DNA of 64,000 nucleotides from Paenibacillus sp. PAMC 26794. GTDB taxonomy: Bacteria; Bacillota; Bacilli; Paenibacillales; Paenibacillaceae. Location: positions 124,001-188,000 of the forward strand of contig NZ_ANHX01000011.1 in assembly GCF_000316035.1 (NCBI RefSeq), in the 5' to 3' direction. The number at the start of each line of letters is the position of its first letter. Position 1 is the first letter of the stretch. A program made the position numbers and the translations under genes. Of this stretch, positions 45,305 to 55,189 are shown one piece after another. Below the pieces are notes generated by a model. The model saw only the letters and a list, made by a program, of their open reading frames with translations, was not told the DNA's origin and did no database searches.

Positions 45305-46090
45305 ATGTATATTACAACCGGTGAAAAGGAAGCGGCTTTACTTGTGGAGCGGGCCCGAAACCTTGCTGAAACAACAGGGGGTACTTACGTGCGCCGTAAT
45401 AAAATGTCTCTGCCCATGATGATTGAACACTATGAGGCGGAGGAGGTTCTGGTTGTACTCCAGGGTAAAGTGCGTCTATTTCGGAAGGATTCACCGTTGC
45501 TGGAGTTCCACCCCAGCATGGGATTTGTTCGTGCCAAACGTATATTGCGAGGAGAACCTGATCCACTGCTGGAGGCGGGGGCGGTGAATGAAGGGGATAC
45601 CATCATCGATTGTACAGCCGGACTGGGCACGGATGCACTGGTGTTCTCGGTTGCAGTGGGCAAAAGTGGACGGGTGATTGCATGTGAGAGCTCTCTTCCA
45701 CTATATACACTCTTAGTGGAGGGGATGTCTCAATATGAGACGATCAAGCCAGCGGTAAATGAAGCTTTCCGGCGTATTGAGCTGCATCATGCGAATCATC
45801 TCGATTTGCTTCGATCGTTGCCAGATCAAAGCTGTGACACCGTATATTTTGACCCCATGTTCCGTGAACCAATGATGGATTCAAGTGCTATACAGCCCTT
45901 GCGAGATTATGCGAATGATCACGCGCTGGATGAACAGAGTATTATGGAAGCGAAACGGGTTGCCCGTAAACGGGTAGTAATGAAAGAAAAGCGCGGCAGC
46001 GCGGAGTTTGACAGGCTCGGATTTGAAATACTTGATCGGGCGAATGCAAAAACCCTGTACGGAGTGATTAATGTTGAAAGTGGAAGTTAA
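45305..46090 (+). CDS. Class I SAM-dependent methyltransferase (YpiP/RsmJ-like)
   Basis: A 261-residue methyltransferase. The SAM-binding motif I is IIDCTAGLGTDALVFS near 98-114, with the acidic residue of motif II in VIACESS, and the catalytic-loop motif DPMFR near 185. This set matches the RsmJ-like family, whose E. coli member methylates a guanine of 16S rRNA; B. subtilis YpiP is the usual Firmicute relative. The RNA target here is inferred. It overlaps miaA by 20 bp and follows mutL by 17 bp, so it is within the mutSL-miaA transcript. Confidence 0.82.
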   Translation: MYITTGEKEAALLVERARNLAETTGGTYVRRNKMSLPMMIEHYEAEEVLVVLQGKVRLFRKDSPLLEFHPSMGFVRAKRILRGEPDPLLEAGAVNEGDTIIDCTAGLGTDALVFSVAVGKSGRVIACESSLPLYTLLVEGMSQYETIKPAVNEAFRRIELHHANHLDLLRSLPDQSCDTVYFDPMFREPMMDSSAIQPLRDYANDHALDEQSIMEAKRVARKRVVMKEKRGSAEFDRLGFEILDRANAKTLYGVINVESGS

Positions 46091-47027
46091 ACAAAAACCT
46101 AAACTGCTTGTGCTGGTTGGACCAACAGCAGTAGGCAAAACAAGAATGAGCATCGAGCTTGCCCAAGCTTTCAATTGTGAGATAATCTCAGGGGATTCGA
46201 TGCAGGTATATCGTGAAATGGATATCGGAACAGCCAAGATTACCTCTGAAGAAATGAAGGGTGTACCCCATCATCTCATTGATATCCATGAACCGGAGTA
46301 TCCGTATTCTGTGGCCGAGTTTCAGGAGAGTTGTACACGATTGATTAGTGAAATTCACGAACGCGGTAAAATGCCTTTTATTGTAGGTGGCACCGGTCTG
46401 TATGTGGAATCGGTATGTTACGGCTTCCAATTTTCGGATAGCGGTTCGGACGAGGCGTTCAGAGAGGAACAATTCAGCTATGCTGAGTTAAATGGAGCTC
46501 AGGCCCTTCATGATCGATTGAGGGAGGTTGACCCCGTTAGTGCGGATCGTCTGCATCCGAATGACCAGCGGCGAATTGTACGTGCGCTTGAGATCCATCA
46601 TCTCACAGGCGAGAAGTGGTCTGATCAGCTGGCAGTACAGAAGAAAGAGTCGCCTTATGACCTTCTTATTGTTGGTTTGACAATGGATCGGCAGAAGTTG
46701 TACGCCCGGGTAGAAGAGCGGATTGATCTGATGATCGAACAAGGTCTGGTGGATGAAGTGAAGTCTCTGTTGGAACGCGGAGTGGCCAGAGGTCATATTT
46801 CCATGCAAGGACTGGGGTATAAGGAGATTGCAGCGTTCCTGCAAGGGGAAGTGAGTTGGGAAGCTGCGGTTGAGTGGTTGAAGAGGGATACACGTCGGTT
46901 TGCCAAACGGCAGCTTTCCTGGTTCCGCCATATGAAGGATATTGAATGGGTGGACATGACGGATACCCAGGATTTTGAAGGGAAATACAAGCAGATAAGT
47001 GAATTGATTACACGGAAATTTGATTGA
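46071..47027 (+). CDS. miaA: tRNA dimethylallyltransferase MiaA
   Basis: A 318-residue enzyme that adds a dimethylallyl group to A37 of tRNAs reading UNN codons. Walker A is GPTAVGKT, with DSMQVYREMDIGTAK binding tRNA/DMAPP, GGTGLYVESV, and the C-terminal KRDTRRFAKRQLSWFRH block. It overlaps the preceding methyltransferase by 20 bp and ends in a terminator, and the order miaA-hfq is conserved. Confidence 0.96.
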   Translation: MLKVEVKQKPKLLVLVGPTAVGKTRMSIELAQAFNCEIISGDSMQVYREMDIGTAKITSEEMKGVPHHLIDIHEPEYPYSVAEFQESCTRLISEIHERGKMPFIVGGTGLYVESVCYGFQFSDSGSDEAFREEQFSYAELNGAQALHDRLREVDPVSADRLHPNDQRRIVRALEIHHLTGEKWSDQLAVQKKESPYDLLIVGLTMDRQKLYARVEERIDLMIEQGLVDEVKSLLERGVARGHISMQGLGYKEIAAFLQGEVSWEAAVEWLKRDTRRFAKRQLSWFRHMKDIEWVDMTDTQDFEGKYKQISELITRKFD

Positions 47028-47080
47028 TTTGAGCGATTGTTAGTATTCTTCTGACAGGCATCGATTAGATCAAGATATGT

Positions 47081-47121
47081 AAACCTCTACCTTTTAGTCA
47101 TCAAAAGGATAGAGGTTTTTA
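47081..47121 (+). terminator. Terminator of the mutS-mutL-miaA operon
   Basis: The stem aaacctctacctttt/aaaaggatagaggttt followed by T. Confidence 0.85.
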
Positions 47122-47204
47122 CTTATCACTAGAACAGATGGTAGAGATTAAGCATTCGCCAAACAACGAATAAATGTGCTTTAAACTGAAAAAATTGTCC
47201 CTCT

Positions 47205-47232
47205 TTTGCAAAACGGACAAGCGGTGTATAAT
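47205..47232 (+). promoter_or_regulatory. Candidate promoter of hfq
   Basis: TTTGCA, a 16-base spacer and TATAAT (47227-47232) lie about 170 bases before the hfq start. A second TATAAT is at 47322-47327 without a good -35 box. The rest of the 373-bp gap shows no gene. Confidence 0.5.
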
Positions 47233-47400
47233 GGATAAGTCTTCTATTTGTTCTCCTCGCCAAGAATGGGTGTAAAATAGCAGACAAGGGGTTTTTGTGG
47301 ATTATATGAAACTGTTCATGATATAATAGCACGAAAGCTACTCAGCGATATTGAATATTACTTGAACACGAATTCAAATGAACCAATGGGGGTACGGCTA

Positions 47401-47643
47401 ATGAACAAGTCCATCAACATCCAAGATACGTTCTTGAACCAACTGCGGAAAGAAAATATTCCTGCTACGGTCTATCTGACCAACGGGTTCCAAATCCGCG
47501 GGACGATCAAGGCATTTGACAATTTTACGATCGTCATTGACAGCGACGGACGCCAGCAAATGGTCTACAAGCATGCCATCTCCACGTTCACGCCGCAACG
47601 CAGCGTATCGCTGATGCAGCAAGATAACAGCGGCGAAGCTTAA
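47401..47643 (+). CDS. hfq: RNA chaperone Hfq
   Basis: An 80-residue Sm-like protein. The Sm1 motif [19 protein letters not shown] and the Sm2 motif with YKHAIST are present. It starts [20 protein letters not shown], with the conserved Gln and the distal-face residues seen in other Firmicute Hfq proteins. It forms hexamers that pair small RNAs with mRNAs. The ATG at 47401 has a gggggt site; the longer frame upstream is not coding. The tail is short and acidic. Confidence 0.95.
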   Translation: MNKSINIQDTFLNQLRKENIPATVYLTNGFQIRGTIKAFDNFTIVIDSDGRQQMVYKHAISTFTPQRSVSLMQQDNSGEA

Positions 47644-47699
47644 AAAAATTACGAAACCTTTTCACCAACCATTTCGTCTACAAGTATAGGTATTGAAAC

Positions 47700-47731
47700 A
47701 GAGCAACCTGAATATAAAGGGTTGTTCTTTT
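47700..47731 (+). terminator. Terminator after hfq
   Basis: The stem gagcaacct/agggttgttc with a T-rich end. Confidence 0.7.
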
Positions 47732-47815
47732 CATTCCGGGCAAAATATGTTTATTATATGCCTAAGCCTACAGACGATTAGAAATTATGCAACCGAAAGG
47801 GAGTCAGGAGGTAAC

Positions 47816-50476
47816 ATGCCAAACGATCCGTTGTCGAGGTCTAACAATCGCAACAACAATAATAAGTCACCCAAAAAAGCGAAGCCAAAGACCTCTAAAA
47901 ATAAAAAAATTACGGGTAAACGCGTTGGATGGACACTGTTTTTCACAATGGCAATCGCCATATTCTGTGCACTAGGCGGATATTTATTTATTATGGTGAG
48001 TGGTGAAAATCTGCTCAAAGCCAACAAGGACAAAACTACAATTAATGAAACTTCAAAAGTATATGATCGCAATGGCCAATTAATGGGGGAACTGTCCATT
48101 CAGAAGCTGGACCCCGTCAAAGAAGATGATATTCCTGAGCTAGTGAAGCAAGCCTTTGTTGCAACGGAGGATAAACGCTTCTACGATCATCAGGGCGTGG
48201 ATATCTGGTCCATTGGGCGTGCGGCGGTTAAGGACGTCATGGCTCGTTCCATGGTGGAAGGTGGTAGTACACTAACCCAACAGCTTGCCAAGAACATGTT
48301 CTTGTCCCGTGACAAAACGTTCTTCCGTAAAGCAACGGAAGTATCGATTGCCATGGCATTAGAGCGCAAATACACAAAAGACGAAATCCTGACGATGTAT
48401 CTGAACCGGATTTTCTTCGGTCATCAGCGTTACGGGATTAAAGCAGCATCTGAATTTTATTTTGGTAAAAAAAATCTGAATGATCTGGATTTGTGGGAAA
48501 TTGCCACACTCGCCGCGATGCCCAAGGGGCCTTCTGCCTACAATCCGGTGAGCAATCCGAACGATTCCAAGGCACGTCGTGGTGTTGTTCTCCAACTAAT
48601 GTATGAACAAGGCTACATCACGAAGGAAGAGATGGATAAAGCAAAAGATGTAGATTATAACTACAAGCGACCAGAGAAAGACAAGAAGTATCAAGGTTTT
48701 ATCGATTATGTGCTCCGTGAAGCTGAACGTGTAACAGGTAAAACGGAAGATGATCTGAATATCGGCGGATACAAAATCTATACAACTATGGATGCTCAGG
48801 CTCAAACAGCCATGGAAACTGCCTTCACAGATGATAGTCTGTTCGAGGCAAGTAAAGACGATCAACAGGTCCAAGGCTCCATGGTTATCATGAACCATGA
48901 GAATGGCAGCCTCGTTGCCCTCCTGGGTGGACGGGATTATCAGACTAAAGGTTATAGCCGTGTAACGCAGAGCCGAAGACAACCAGGTTCAGCTTTTAAA
49001 CCGATAGTGTCTTATGCACCTGCGCTTGAATCAGGAAATTACAGTGCCAATTCGTCGCTGAGTAATGCGAAGCAATGTTTTGGTAACTACTGTCCTGGTA
49101 ACTTGCATGGATATTCTTCAACGATCAGTATGACGGAAGCCATTACGAAGTCGGAAAATATTCCTGCGGTTTGGCTGCTTGATAAAATAGGCGTTAACAC
49201 AGGCATTAATTTTGCCAAGAGTGTAGGTATACAGCTGACAGATGAAGACAAAAACTTGGCAATTGCCCTCGGTGGTCTAAGTAAAGGTACAAATACACTG
49301 GAAATGGCGCAAGCCTATAGTGCATTTGCCAACCTCGGAGAATACCGTCAAGCCTATTCGATTAAGGAAATTAAGGATAGCGCAGGCAAAACCACGTACA
49401 AACACGATAACTCGGACACAACGCGTGTCATGAGTGAGCAAAATGCGTATCAGCTTACACAGATGCTGCAGAACGTTGTTAATGACGGTACGGGGCGTTC
49501 AGCACGTCTGGATCGTCCGGTAGCGGGTAAAACAGGAACAGTTCAAAGTGGTATCTCTGGCAACAGTGCCAACCGTGATGTATGGTTTGTTGGATACACC
49601 CCGGAATGGACTGCCGCAGTCTGGATGGGCTATGACAATCCGGATGGCAATCATATGCTTAAGAACAGCAGTAAGCTGTCAGCAGCTTTCTTTGCCAAAG
49701 TCATGGGAGATGCTTTAAAAGGCGTTCCAGTGAAGCAATTCAAAGCACCAGCTGGAGGGCAGGCACCTCCGCCAGTAGAAGAACCAGAAAAGCCGGCTCT
49801 GTCCGTTAGTGGGCTGAGTGGATCATACGATCCAAATGCACAAACTGTCTCCCTGAGTTGGACTGGAACGGGTGACGCGAGTACGCAATATCGGATTTAT
49901 CGGAAAGAAACATCTGAAGCCCAGTTCACTCATCTCATTGATGCAATAGGAGCGACCAATGCACAAGATTTAAGTGCGTTGCCTGGTCTAACCTATGAGT
50001 ACTATGTGACAGCTTACGACTTGGCATCAGGACTTGAGACGGATCCTTCCAACACTATTTCCTTGATGATTGAAGCGCAGGAAATACTGCCGGAGGAACC
50101 TGATCCTGGTATAGACCCTGGAACAGAGATAGATCCTGAGCAGCCAGGTACGGAGAATCCGGACAATGGTTCACCGGATAATGGCAATTCGAACGGTAAT
50201 AACGGTAATGGAAATGAAAATGGCAACAACGGAAATGGTAATGGTAATAACGGAAACAATGGCAACGGCGGTAATAACGGCGGAAACGGTCAACCTGGGG
50301 AAGGAAATACGACCCCACCTGGTCAGGGAACAACAGATCCAGGCGGAAATGGTGAAGGTCCCGATGATGGGGCCGTAACAACGCCAGGCGAGGTTGTAAC
50401 CCCGGACAGCGGAACAAGTGGGGATACTGGAGGGACAGATGCACCTGCAGATTCTCAAGCTGGAACCGCCGGCTAA
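47816..50476 (+). CDS. Class A penicillin-binding protein (PBP1A-type)
   Basis: An 886-residue bifunctional cell-wall enzyme. After a basic cytosolic tail and one membrane helix (about 40-65) comes the GT51 glycosyltransferase domain (ATEDKRFYDHQGVD, then GGSTLTQQLAKNMFLS), then the transpeptidase with the SxxK motif at Ser392 (PGSAFKP), SEN (KSENIPAVW) and KTG (AGKTGTVQSG). A fibronectin-III-like domain (about 660-750) follows, then a long tail of Pro/Glu and Asn-Gly repeats. The ATG at 47816 follows aggaggtaac. It builds and crosslinks peptidoglycan strands outside the membrane. Confidence 0.93.
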   Translation: MPNDPLSRSNNRNNNNKSPKKAKPKTSKNKKITGKRVGWTLFFTMAIAIFCALGGYLFIMVSGENLLKANKDKTTINETSKVYDRNGQLMGELSIQKLDPVKEDDIPELVKQAFVATEDKRFYDHQGVDIWSIGRAAVKDVMARSMVEGGSTLTQQLAKNMFLSRDKTFFRKATEVSIAMALERKYTKDEILTMYLNRIFFGHQRYGIKAASEFYFGKKNLNDLDLWEIATLAAMPKGPSAYNPVSNPNDSKARRGVVLQLMYEQGYITKEEMDKAKDVDYNYKRPEKDKKYQGFIDYVLREAERVTGKTEDDLNIGGYKIYTTMDAQAQTAMETAFTDDSLFEASKDDQQVQGSMVIMNHENGSLVALLGGRDYQTKGYSRVTQSRRQPGSAFKPIVSYAPALESGNYSANSSLSNAKQCFGNYCPGNLHGYSSTISMTEAITKSENIPAVWLLDKIGVNTGINFAKSVGIQLTDEDKNLAIALGGLSKGTNTLEMAQAYSAFANLGEYRQAYSIKEIKDSAGKTTYKHDNSDTTRVMSEQNAYQLTQMLQNVVNDGTGRSARLDRPVAGKTGTVQSGISGNSANRDVWFVGYTPEWTAAVWMGYDNPDGNHMLKNSSKLSAAFFAKVMGDALKGVPVKQFKAPAGGQAPPPVEEPEKPALSVSGLSGSYDPNAQTVSLSWTGTGDASTQYRIYRKETSEAQFTHLIDAIGATNAQDLSALPGLTYEYYVTAYDLASGLETDPSNTISLMIEAQEILPEEPDPGIDPGTEIDPEQPGTENPDNGSPDNGNSNGNNGNGNENGNNGNGNGNNGNNGNGGNNGGNGQPGEGNTTPPGQGTTDPGGNGEGPDDGAVTTPGEVVTPDSGTSGDTGGTDAPADSQAGTAG

Positions 50477-50523
50477 GCCAACGAATCACTAAATAGCTAC
50501 ATTATAGCTACATTGAAAAAAAA

Positions 50524-50557
50524 TTGCTTCCCGGGAAACCGGTGAAGCAGTTTTTTG
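50524..50557 (+). terminator. Terminator of the PBP gene
   Basis: The stem tgcttcccgg/ccggtgaagca with a GAAA loop and six T. Confidence 0.9.
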
Positions 50558-50778
50558 TGTTATACAGAACCAACTGTAATGGAAGCTGATTTGATGAATA
50601 GGTGGGACAAAGCTTGATTTTGAGTGTAAACCTTAAATATGGTAAGCTGTAACTATTCGTAATATGTTGTGCAAGGGCGGGCCCAGAGCGCTGGAATCCA
50701 TCATGCGGACGTTATTACATTGTTCACCAATAACATCAGAGCAGGTCACGGACCTGTAGTCGGCAAAGAGGGGTTCGT
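50558..50778 (+). promoter_or_regulatory. Leader and candidate promoter of the DUF402 gene
   Basis: TTGATT (50614-50619), an 18-base spacer and TATGGT (50638-50643) make a plausible sigma-A promoter. A perfect hairpin caggtc-acg-gacctg (50742-50756) lies just before the ribosome site. No coding frame is seen. Confidence 0.45.
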
Positions 50779-51342
50779 ATGAAACGGAAATTCGGGGACC
50801 GCGCGAACTGGCGCCGGATTACGAACCGACAATTCACATGCCGGTTCGTTCAATCCAAAATTTTCACAGGTTATATTACGTTGTACACCATACAGGATTT
50901 GAAAGAACCTCTGTGGAAAACTTATGGAGGCAGTACCTTCTGTATCGCAGATAAAGGTTATTCTTGGCTGCAATACTATCCGAAGGGAGAACATTTTGTA
51001 GTTACGGCGATGTTTGACGATCAGAAACGGATTGTGGAATGGTATATTGATACATGTCGCAGTCAGGGGATAACCGATCAGGGTGTTCCTTGGTTTGATG
51101 ACCTGTATCTGGATGTCGTTGTACTGAAAGATGGAGAAGTATTTTTGCTGGATGAAGATGAGCTTGAAGATGCATTGTCACGGAAGCATATTACGACAGG
51201 TGATTATGACTTGGCGAACAAGACGGCCAAGGAACTGCTGCATGCCATTGATGCACATGTATTCCCATACTTTCAGTTATCGCTGAAGCACAGGCAGAGT
51301 TTGTTTGAGAACGGAGAGTTTCGAAAAAACATTCAGATTTGA
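50779..51342 (+). CDS. DUF402 family nucleoside di-/triphosphatase-like protein
   Basis: A 187-residue protein of the DUF402/Ntdp family. The conserved acidic residues lie in WYIDTCRSQG and WFDDLYLDVVVLKDGEVFLL-type segments (DDLYLDVVVLKDG), then DEDELEDAL, which in S. aureus Ntdp and similar proteins bind metal and nucleotide. The family hydrolyses nucleoside di- and triphosphates or related phosphates. The start has gaggggt upstream. The role here is inferred from the family. Confidence 0.8.
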   Translation: MKRKFGDRANWRRITNRQFTCRFVQSKIFTGYITLYTIQDLKEPLWKTYGGSTFCIADKGYSWLQYYPKGEHFVVTAMFDDQKRIVEWYIDTCRSQGITDQGVPWFDDLYLDVVVLKDGEVFLLDEDELEDALSRKHITTGDYDLANKTAKELLHAIDAHVFPYFQLSLKHRQSLFENGEFRKNIQI

Positions 51343-51452
51343 GACATGTACCTATCCGTAGAATTCTTCATGATCCTTCTAATATTGGAGCACCTGATAG
51401 AATACATTAATAATCAGGAGAGTTCAGCCCGATAAAATAGAGGTGATGGCGA

Positions 51453-52424
51453 ATGAACGGACGGGTCATGGCTGCAGGAGAGCAACCAGGAGGCAGACCA
51501 TCCAGACAAATTAATATTGTGTTGCGTAACCAGGAACCTCAGATGTTGGTCAAAGATGAAGCAGCGGCAGTACAGGCAGCCAAGAGTATAACCAAACATG
51601 CGCACTTCCAGGAGATACAGGGTGAATTGGAGCAACTGGTTGGACTTGAAAATATCAAAGACTTGGTATTTGAGATTTATGCTTTCCTACAGATTGCTCA
51701 GATGCGCACTGAAGCAGGCCTACTTAGTGGTGCGCACGTGTATCATATGATCTTCAAAGGCAATCCGGGGACTGGTAAGACCACAGTGGCGAGGATCGTT
51801 GCCAAACTCTTTCAGAAGATGGGTGTGTTGAGTAAAGGTCATCTTATTGAAGTAGAGCGTGCGGATCTGGTTGGAGAATATATCGGTCACACGGCACAGA
51901 AAACAAGAGATCTGGTTAAGAAGGCACTCGGTGGGATATTGTTCATTGATGAAGCTTACAGTTTGGCCCGCGGTGGAGAGAAGGATTTTGGGAAGGAAGC
52001 TATTGATACGCTTGTAAAATCAATGGAAGACAATAAAAACCAATTCATCCTTATATTAGCTGGTTATTCAGATGAGATTGATTTTTTTCTCCAGACGAAC
52101 CCTGGATTACCTTCCCGCTTCCCCATTCAAGTGGAGTTTCCAGACTATAGCATTGATCAGTTGATTCAAATCTCTGAGATTATGGCCAAAGAGCGTGATT
52201 ATATTCTAATGCCTCAGACCATACTCAAGCTAAAGCAACATTTGCTTCAGGAAAAAAATGATTCGCTGCATGCGTTCAGTAACGCCAGATACGTTCGTAA
52301 TGCCATTGAGCGTTCGATCAGGCATCAGGCGGTTCGTTTGTTGGAACATTACTCGGAAGGCAGTCCAGGAAAACTGGAGCTGATGACAATCCGTACAGAG
52401 GATTTGAACTTTGAGCGAAAGTAA
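51453..52424 (+). CDS. spoVK: Stage V sporulation protein K (AAA+ ATPase)
   Basis: A 323-residue AAA+ ATPase of the CbbX/SpoVK group. Walker A is GNPGTGKTT, Walker B is GILFIDEAYSL, and the sensor and arginine-finger region is GLPSRFPIQVEFPDY. It is needed in spore maturation in Bacillus, acting in the mother cell as a remodelling ATPase; the target is unknown. Position upstream of hflX matches B. subtilis. An alternative start is the ATG at 51468. Confidence 0.9.
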   Translation: MNGRVMAAGEQPGGRPSRQINIVLRNQEPQMLVKDEAAAVQAAKSITKHAHFQEIQGELEQLVGLENIKDLVFEIYAFLQIAQMRTEAGLLSGAHVYHMIFKGNPGTGKTTVARIVAKLFQKMGVLSKGHLIEVERADLVGEYIGHTAQKTRDLVKKALGGILFIDEAYSLARGGEKDFGKEAIDTLVKSMEDNKNQFILILAGYSDEIDFFLQTNPGLPSRFPIQVEFPDYSIDQLIQISEIMAKERDYILMPQTILKLKQHLLQEKNDSLHAFSNARYVRNAIERSIRHQAVRLLEHYSEGSPGKLELMTIRTEDLNFERK

Positions 52425-52548
52425 GCGATAATATAGTTTTTACACTAGCCGGCCGGGCCAACCGGTTCGGCTTAAGGCATGCCATGGCATATTCGTGGCA
52501 ATGTATATCAACGGATTAATTTAGTAATTAGAGGGAGTGAACATATAC

Positions 52549-53835
52549 ATGACAAATGGCACGCATGATACAGATATGGTCAAAAAAGATCGCGCCGTCT
52601 TGGTGAGTCTTGTTACGGATGATGTAAAACGTACAGGTATCAACCCTGAGTACTCTTTAGAGGAACTGGTGAAACTTGCCGAGACAGCTGGAGTGGAAGT
52701 GCTAAGTGTACTTTCTCAGAACAGGGAAAAACGTGATACTAAATGGTTCATTGGTAAAGGTAAGGTGGAAGAACTCCGTGCAATCGCGGAGGAGCTCGGA
52801 GCAACTACGGCTATTTTTGATCAGGAATTGTCAGGTGCACAGGTTCGTAATCTGGAAGAAACCCTCGATCTCAAAATTATTGACCGTACCCAATTGATTT
52901 TGGACATCTTTGCACAACGTGCCAACACTAGAGAAGGTATTATTCAAGTGGAATTGGCTCAACATAGCTATTTGCTGCCACGGTTGTCGGGTCATGGCAA
53001 GAACCTGTCCAGACTCGGGGGCGGAATCGGAACAAGAGGCCCGGGTGAAAGCAAACTGGAGACAGACCGCCGTCACATCCGTGGTCGCATCGATGATCTG
53101 AAGCGTCATCTAGAAGAATTGACTCGTCATCGCAAGTTGCATCGTGAACGCCGTAAAAAGACAGGTATTGTTCAGGTGGCTCTTATTGGTTATACCAATG
53201 CTGGCAAATCAACCTTGCTCAAGCAGTTGACGGCTGCAGATGTGTATATTCAAGATCAGCTATTCGCTACATTGGATCCCACATCACGCACGATGGAACT
53301 TCCAAGTGGAAAAGAAATCGTCCTTACCGACACGGTTGGATTTATTCAAAATCTACCGCATGATCTGATTGCAGCATTCCGGGCAACGCTGGAGGAAGTG
53401 AATGAAGCAGACCTGATCCTGCATGTTGTGGATGCCTCATCAGCTATGCGTGAAGATCAGATGCGGACGGTTAATACAATTTTGCAAGAACTTGGTTCAG
53501 GGGACAAGCCGCAGTTAGTCCTGTATAACAAAAAAGATGCGTGCACACCAGAGCAGCTTGAGATGCTTCCATTGGATAAAGGCCATATTAAAGTAAGCGC
53601 ATTAGACTCGGAGGATCTGCTTAAAATCCGTGAATTCATTCAGGCAGAGCTGACAGGTGATACGAAGCGCTTCCGTATTCCGGCAGAACGTGGTGATCTT
53701 ACGTCGGTACTCTACAAAATTGGTGACGTAGTGGATACCAGCTTTGAAGAGAATGATGTAATTTATGAAGTTGAATTGCAAAAAGGTGAATATGAGAAAT
53801 TTGGTTATATACTTGAAGAATTCATTGAATTGTAA
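52549..53835 (+). CDS. hflX: GTPase HflX
   Basis: A 428-residue ribosome-associated GTPase that splits stalled or hibernating ribosomes under stress. The N-terminal HflX domain (VLVSLVTDDVKRTGINPEYS, then GKGKVEELR) is followed by a helical linker (HRHKLH-like basic stretch near 190-205) and the G domain: G1 GYTNAGKST, G3 DTVGFIQNLPHDL, G4 YNKKD. I start at the ATG at 52549, after gagggag; the GTG at 52537 overlaps the site. It lies in the conserved spoVK-hflX-ynbB order. Confidence 0.95.
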   Translation: MTNGTHDTDMVKKDRAVLVSLVTDDVKRTGINPEYSLEELVKLAETAGVEVLSVLSQNREKRDTKWFIGKGKVEELRAIAEELGATTAIFDQELSGAQVRNLEETLDLKIIDRTQLILDIFAQRANTREGIIQVELAQHSYLLPRLSGHGKNLSRLGGGIGTRGPGESKLETDRRHIRGRIDDLKRHLEELTRHRKLHRERRKKTGIVQVALIGYTNAGKSTLLKQLTAADVYIQDQLFATLDPTSRTMELPSGKEIVLTDTVGFIQNLPHDLIAAFRATLEEVNEADLILHVVDASSAMREDQMRTVNTILQELGSGDKPQLVLYNKKDACTPEQLEMLPLDKGHIKVSALDSEDLLKIREFIQAELTGDTKRFRIPAERGDLTSVLYKIGDVVDTSFEENDVIYEVELQKGEYEKFGYILEEFIEL

Positions 53836-53918
53836 TATTCATGACATATTGATGGGATACGTTACACGATAATGGATATTCGACGTCAGATTCGTGCTAT
53901 GAAGGAGAATGAAGTAAG

Positions 53919-55172
53919 ATGGTAAGTTTTGATTCAGGAATATCTGAACTTCAACGTCAAGTGGAGCGTCAGATTGAAGGACAACTGCAACAGATTGATC
54001 GGATCACAGATCACAATCAATGGAAGGTGATTAATGCTTTCCAACAGCGAAAAGTAAGTGATTTTCACTTTGCAGGTTCAACAGGTTATGCCTATAACGA
54101 TCGTGGGCGTGAAGTGCTTGATGAAGTATATGCTGATGTTTTCGGCGCGGAAGCCGCGTTGGTGCGTCCTCATTTTGCTTCAGGTACTCATACGATTAGT
54201 ACAGCTCTCTTTGGAGTTTTGCGTCCAGGTGACGAATTATTGTACATCACGGGTAAGCCTTATGACACATTACATAAAGTTATTGGCAAACCCGGTGATG
54301 GCACAGGTTCATTACGCGATTTTGGCATCGGTTACCGTGAGACGGCCTTAACTGATGAAGGTGGAGTGGACTGGGCAGCAGTTGAGAAAAGCATCACACC
54401 GGCTACAAAAGTCATTGGGATTCAACGTTCACGTGGTTATGACTGGCGCTCGTCCTTCTGTGTTGCTGAGATTGCTGACATGGTTAAGCGTGTTAAAGCG
54501 CTGAAGGAAGATGTTATCGTATTCGTAGATAATTGTTACGGTGAATTCACGGAGGAACGTGAACCGACAGAAGTCGGAGTTGATCTGATGGCCGGGTCAC
54601 TGATCAAGAATCCTGGTGGAGGCATTGCGGAAACCGGTGGATACATATGTGGGAAGGAACAGTACGTACAGCTGGCGGCTTATCGTCTGACAGCCCCTGG
54701 AATTGGGGGAGAGGTGGGAGCAATGCTGGGGACAACACGTGGCATCTACCAAGGACTTTACATGGCACCGACAATTGTAGGACAAGCTATCAAAGGAAGT
54801 ACGTTTGCTGCTGCGATGTTTGCTGAATCCGGATTTGTAACCAAACCCGCCTGGAATGAAGCTCGCACAGATCTGATCCAGGCTGTTAAGTTTAGCTCTG
54901 CCGAGCATCTGATCGCCTTCGTGCAGGGGATTCAGCGTGCAGCAGCTGTGGATAGCCATGTGGTTCCTGAACCGTGGGATATGCCTGGTTATGAGCACCC
55001 TGTCATTATGGCGGCAGGTACGTTCATTCAGGGTGGAAGTCTGGAATTATCAGCCGACGCGCCTATTCGGGAGCCGTATATCGGGTATATGCAAGGCGGA
55101 TTAACGTACTCTCATGTTAAATATGGCGTTTTGATGGCGTTACAGACTATGAAAGATCGTAAATTATTGTGA
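53919..55172 (+). CDS. ynbB: PLP-dependent methionine gamma-lyase-like protein (YnbB, 'aluminium resistance' family)
   Basis: A 417-residue fold-type I PLP enzyme. The probable Schiff-base lysine lies in GSLIKNPGGGIAETGGYICG, and the cofactor Asp in VFVDNCYGEFTEE. The family has been called aluminium resistance protein or methionine gamma-lyase family; no reaction is proven for YnbB, though C-S lyase activity is likely. It lies between hflX and glnR as in Bacillus. Confidence 0.88.
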   Translation: MVSFDSGISELQRQVERQIEGQLQQIDRITDHNQWKVINAFQQRKVSDFHFAGSTGYAYNDRGREVLDEVYADVFGAEAALVRPHFASGTHTISTALFGVLRPGDELLYITGKPYDTLHKVIGKPGDGTGSLRDFGIGYRETALTDEGGVDWAAVEKSITPATKVIGIQRSRGYDWRSSFCVAEIADMVKRVKALKEDVIVFVDNCYGEFTEEREPTEVGVDLMAGSLIKNPGGGIAETGGYICGKEQYVQLAAYRLTAPGIGGEVGAMLGTTRGIYQGLYMAPTIVGQAIKGSTFAAAMFAESGFVTKPAWNEARTDLIQAVKFSSAEHLIAFVQGIQRAAAVDSHVVPEPWDMPGYEHPVIMAAGTFIQGGSLELSADAPIREPYIGYMQGGLTYSHVKYGVLMALQTMKDRKLL

Positions 55173-55184
55173 GTTTATCTAACA
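55168..55184 (+). promoter_or_regulatory. GlnR/TnrA operator upstream of glnRA
   Basis: TGTGA-N7-TAACA fits the GlnR/TnrA consensus TGTNA-N7-TNACA exactly. It overlaps the stop codon of ynbB and lies just before the glnR -35 box, so GlnR should repress its own operon here. Confidence 0.75.
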
Positions 55185-55189
55185 CGTCA

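Noticed and set aside
50160-50300. Tandem repeat or CRISPR candidate in the PBP gene
   Set aside because: It is low-complexity coding DNA for Asn/Gly, in frame with the protein.
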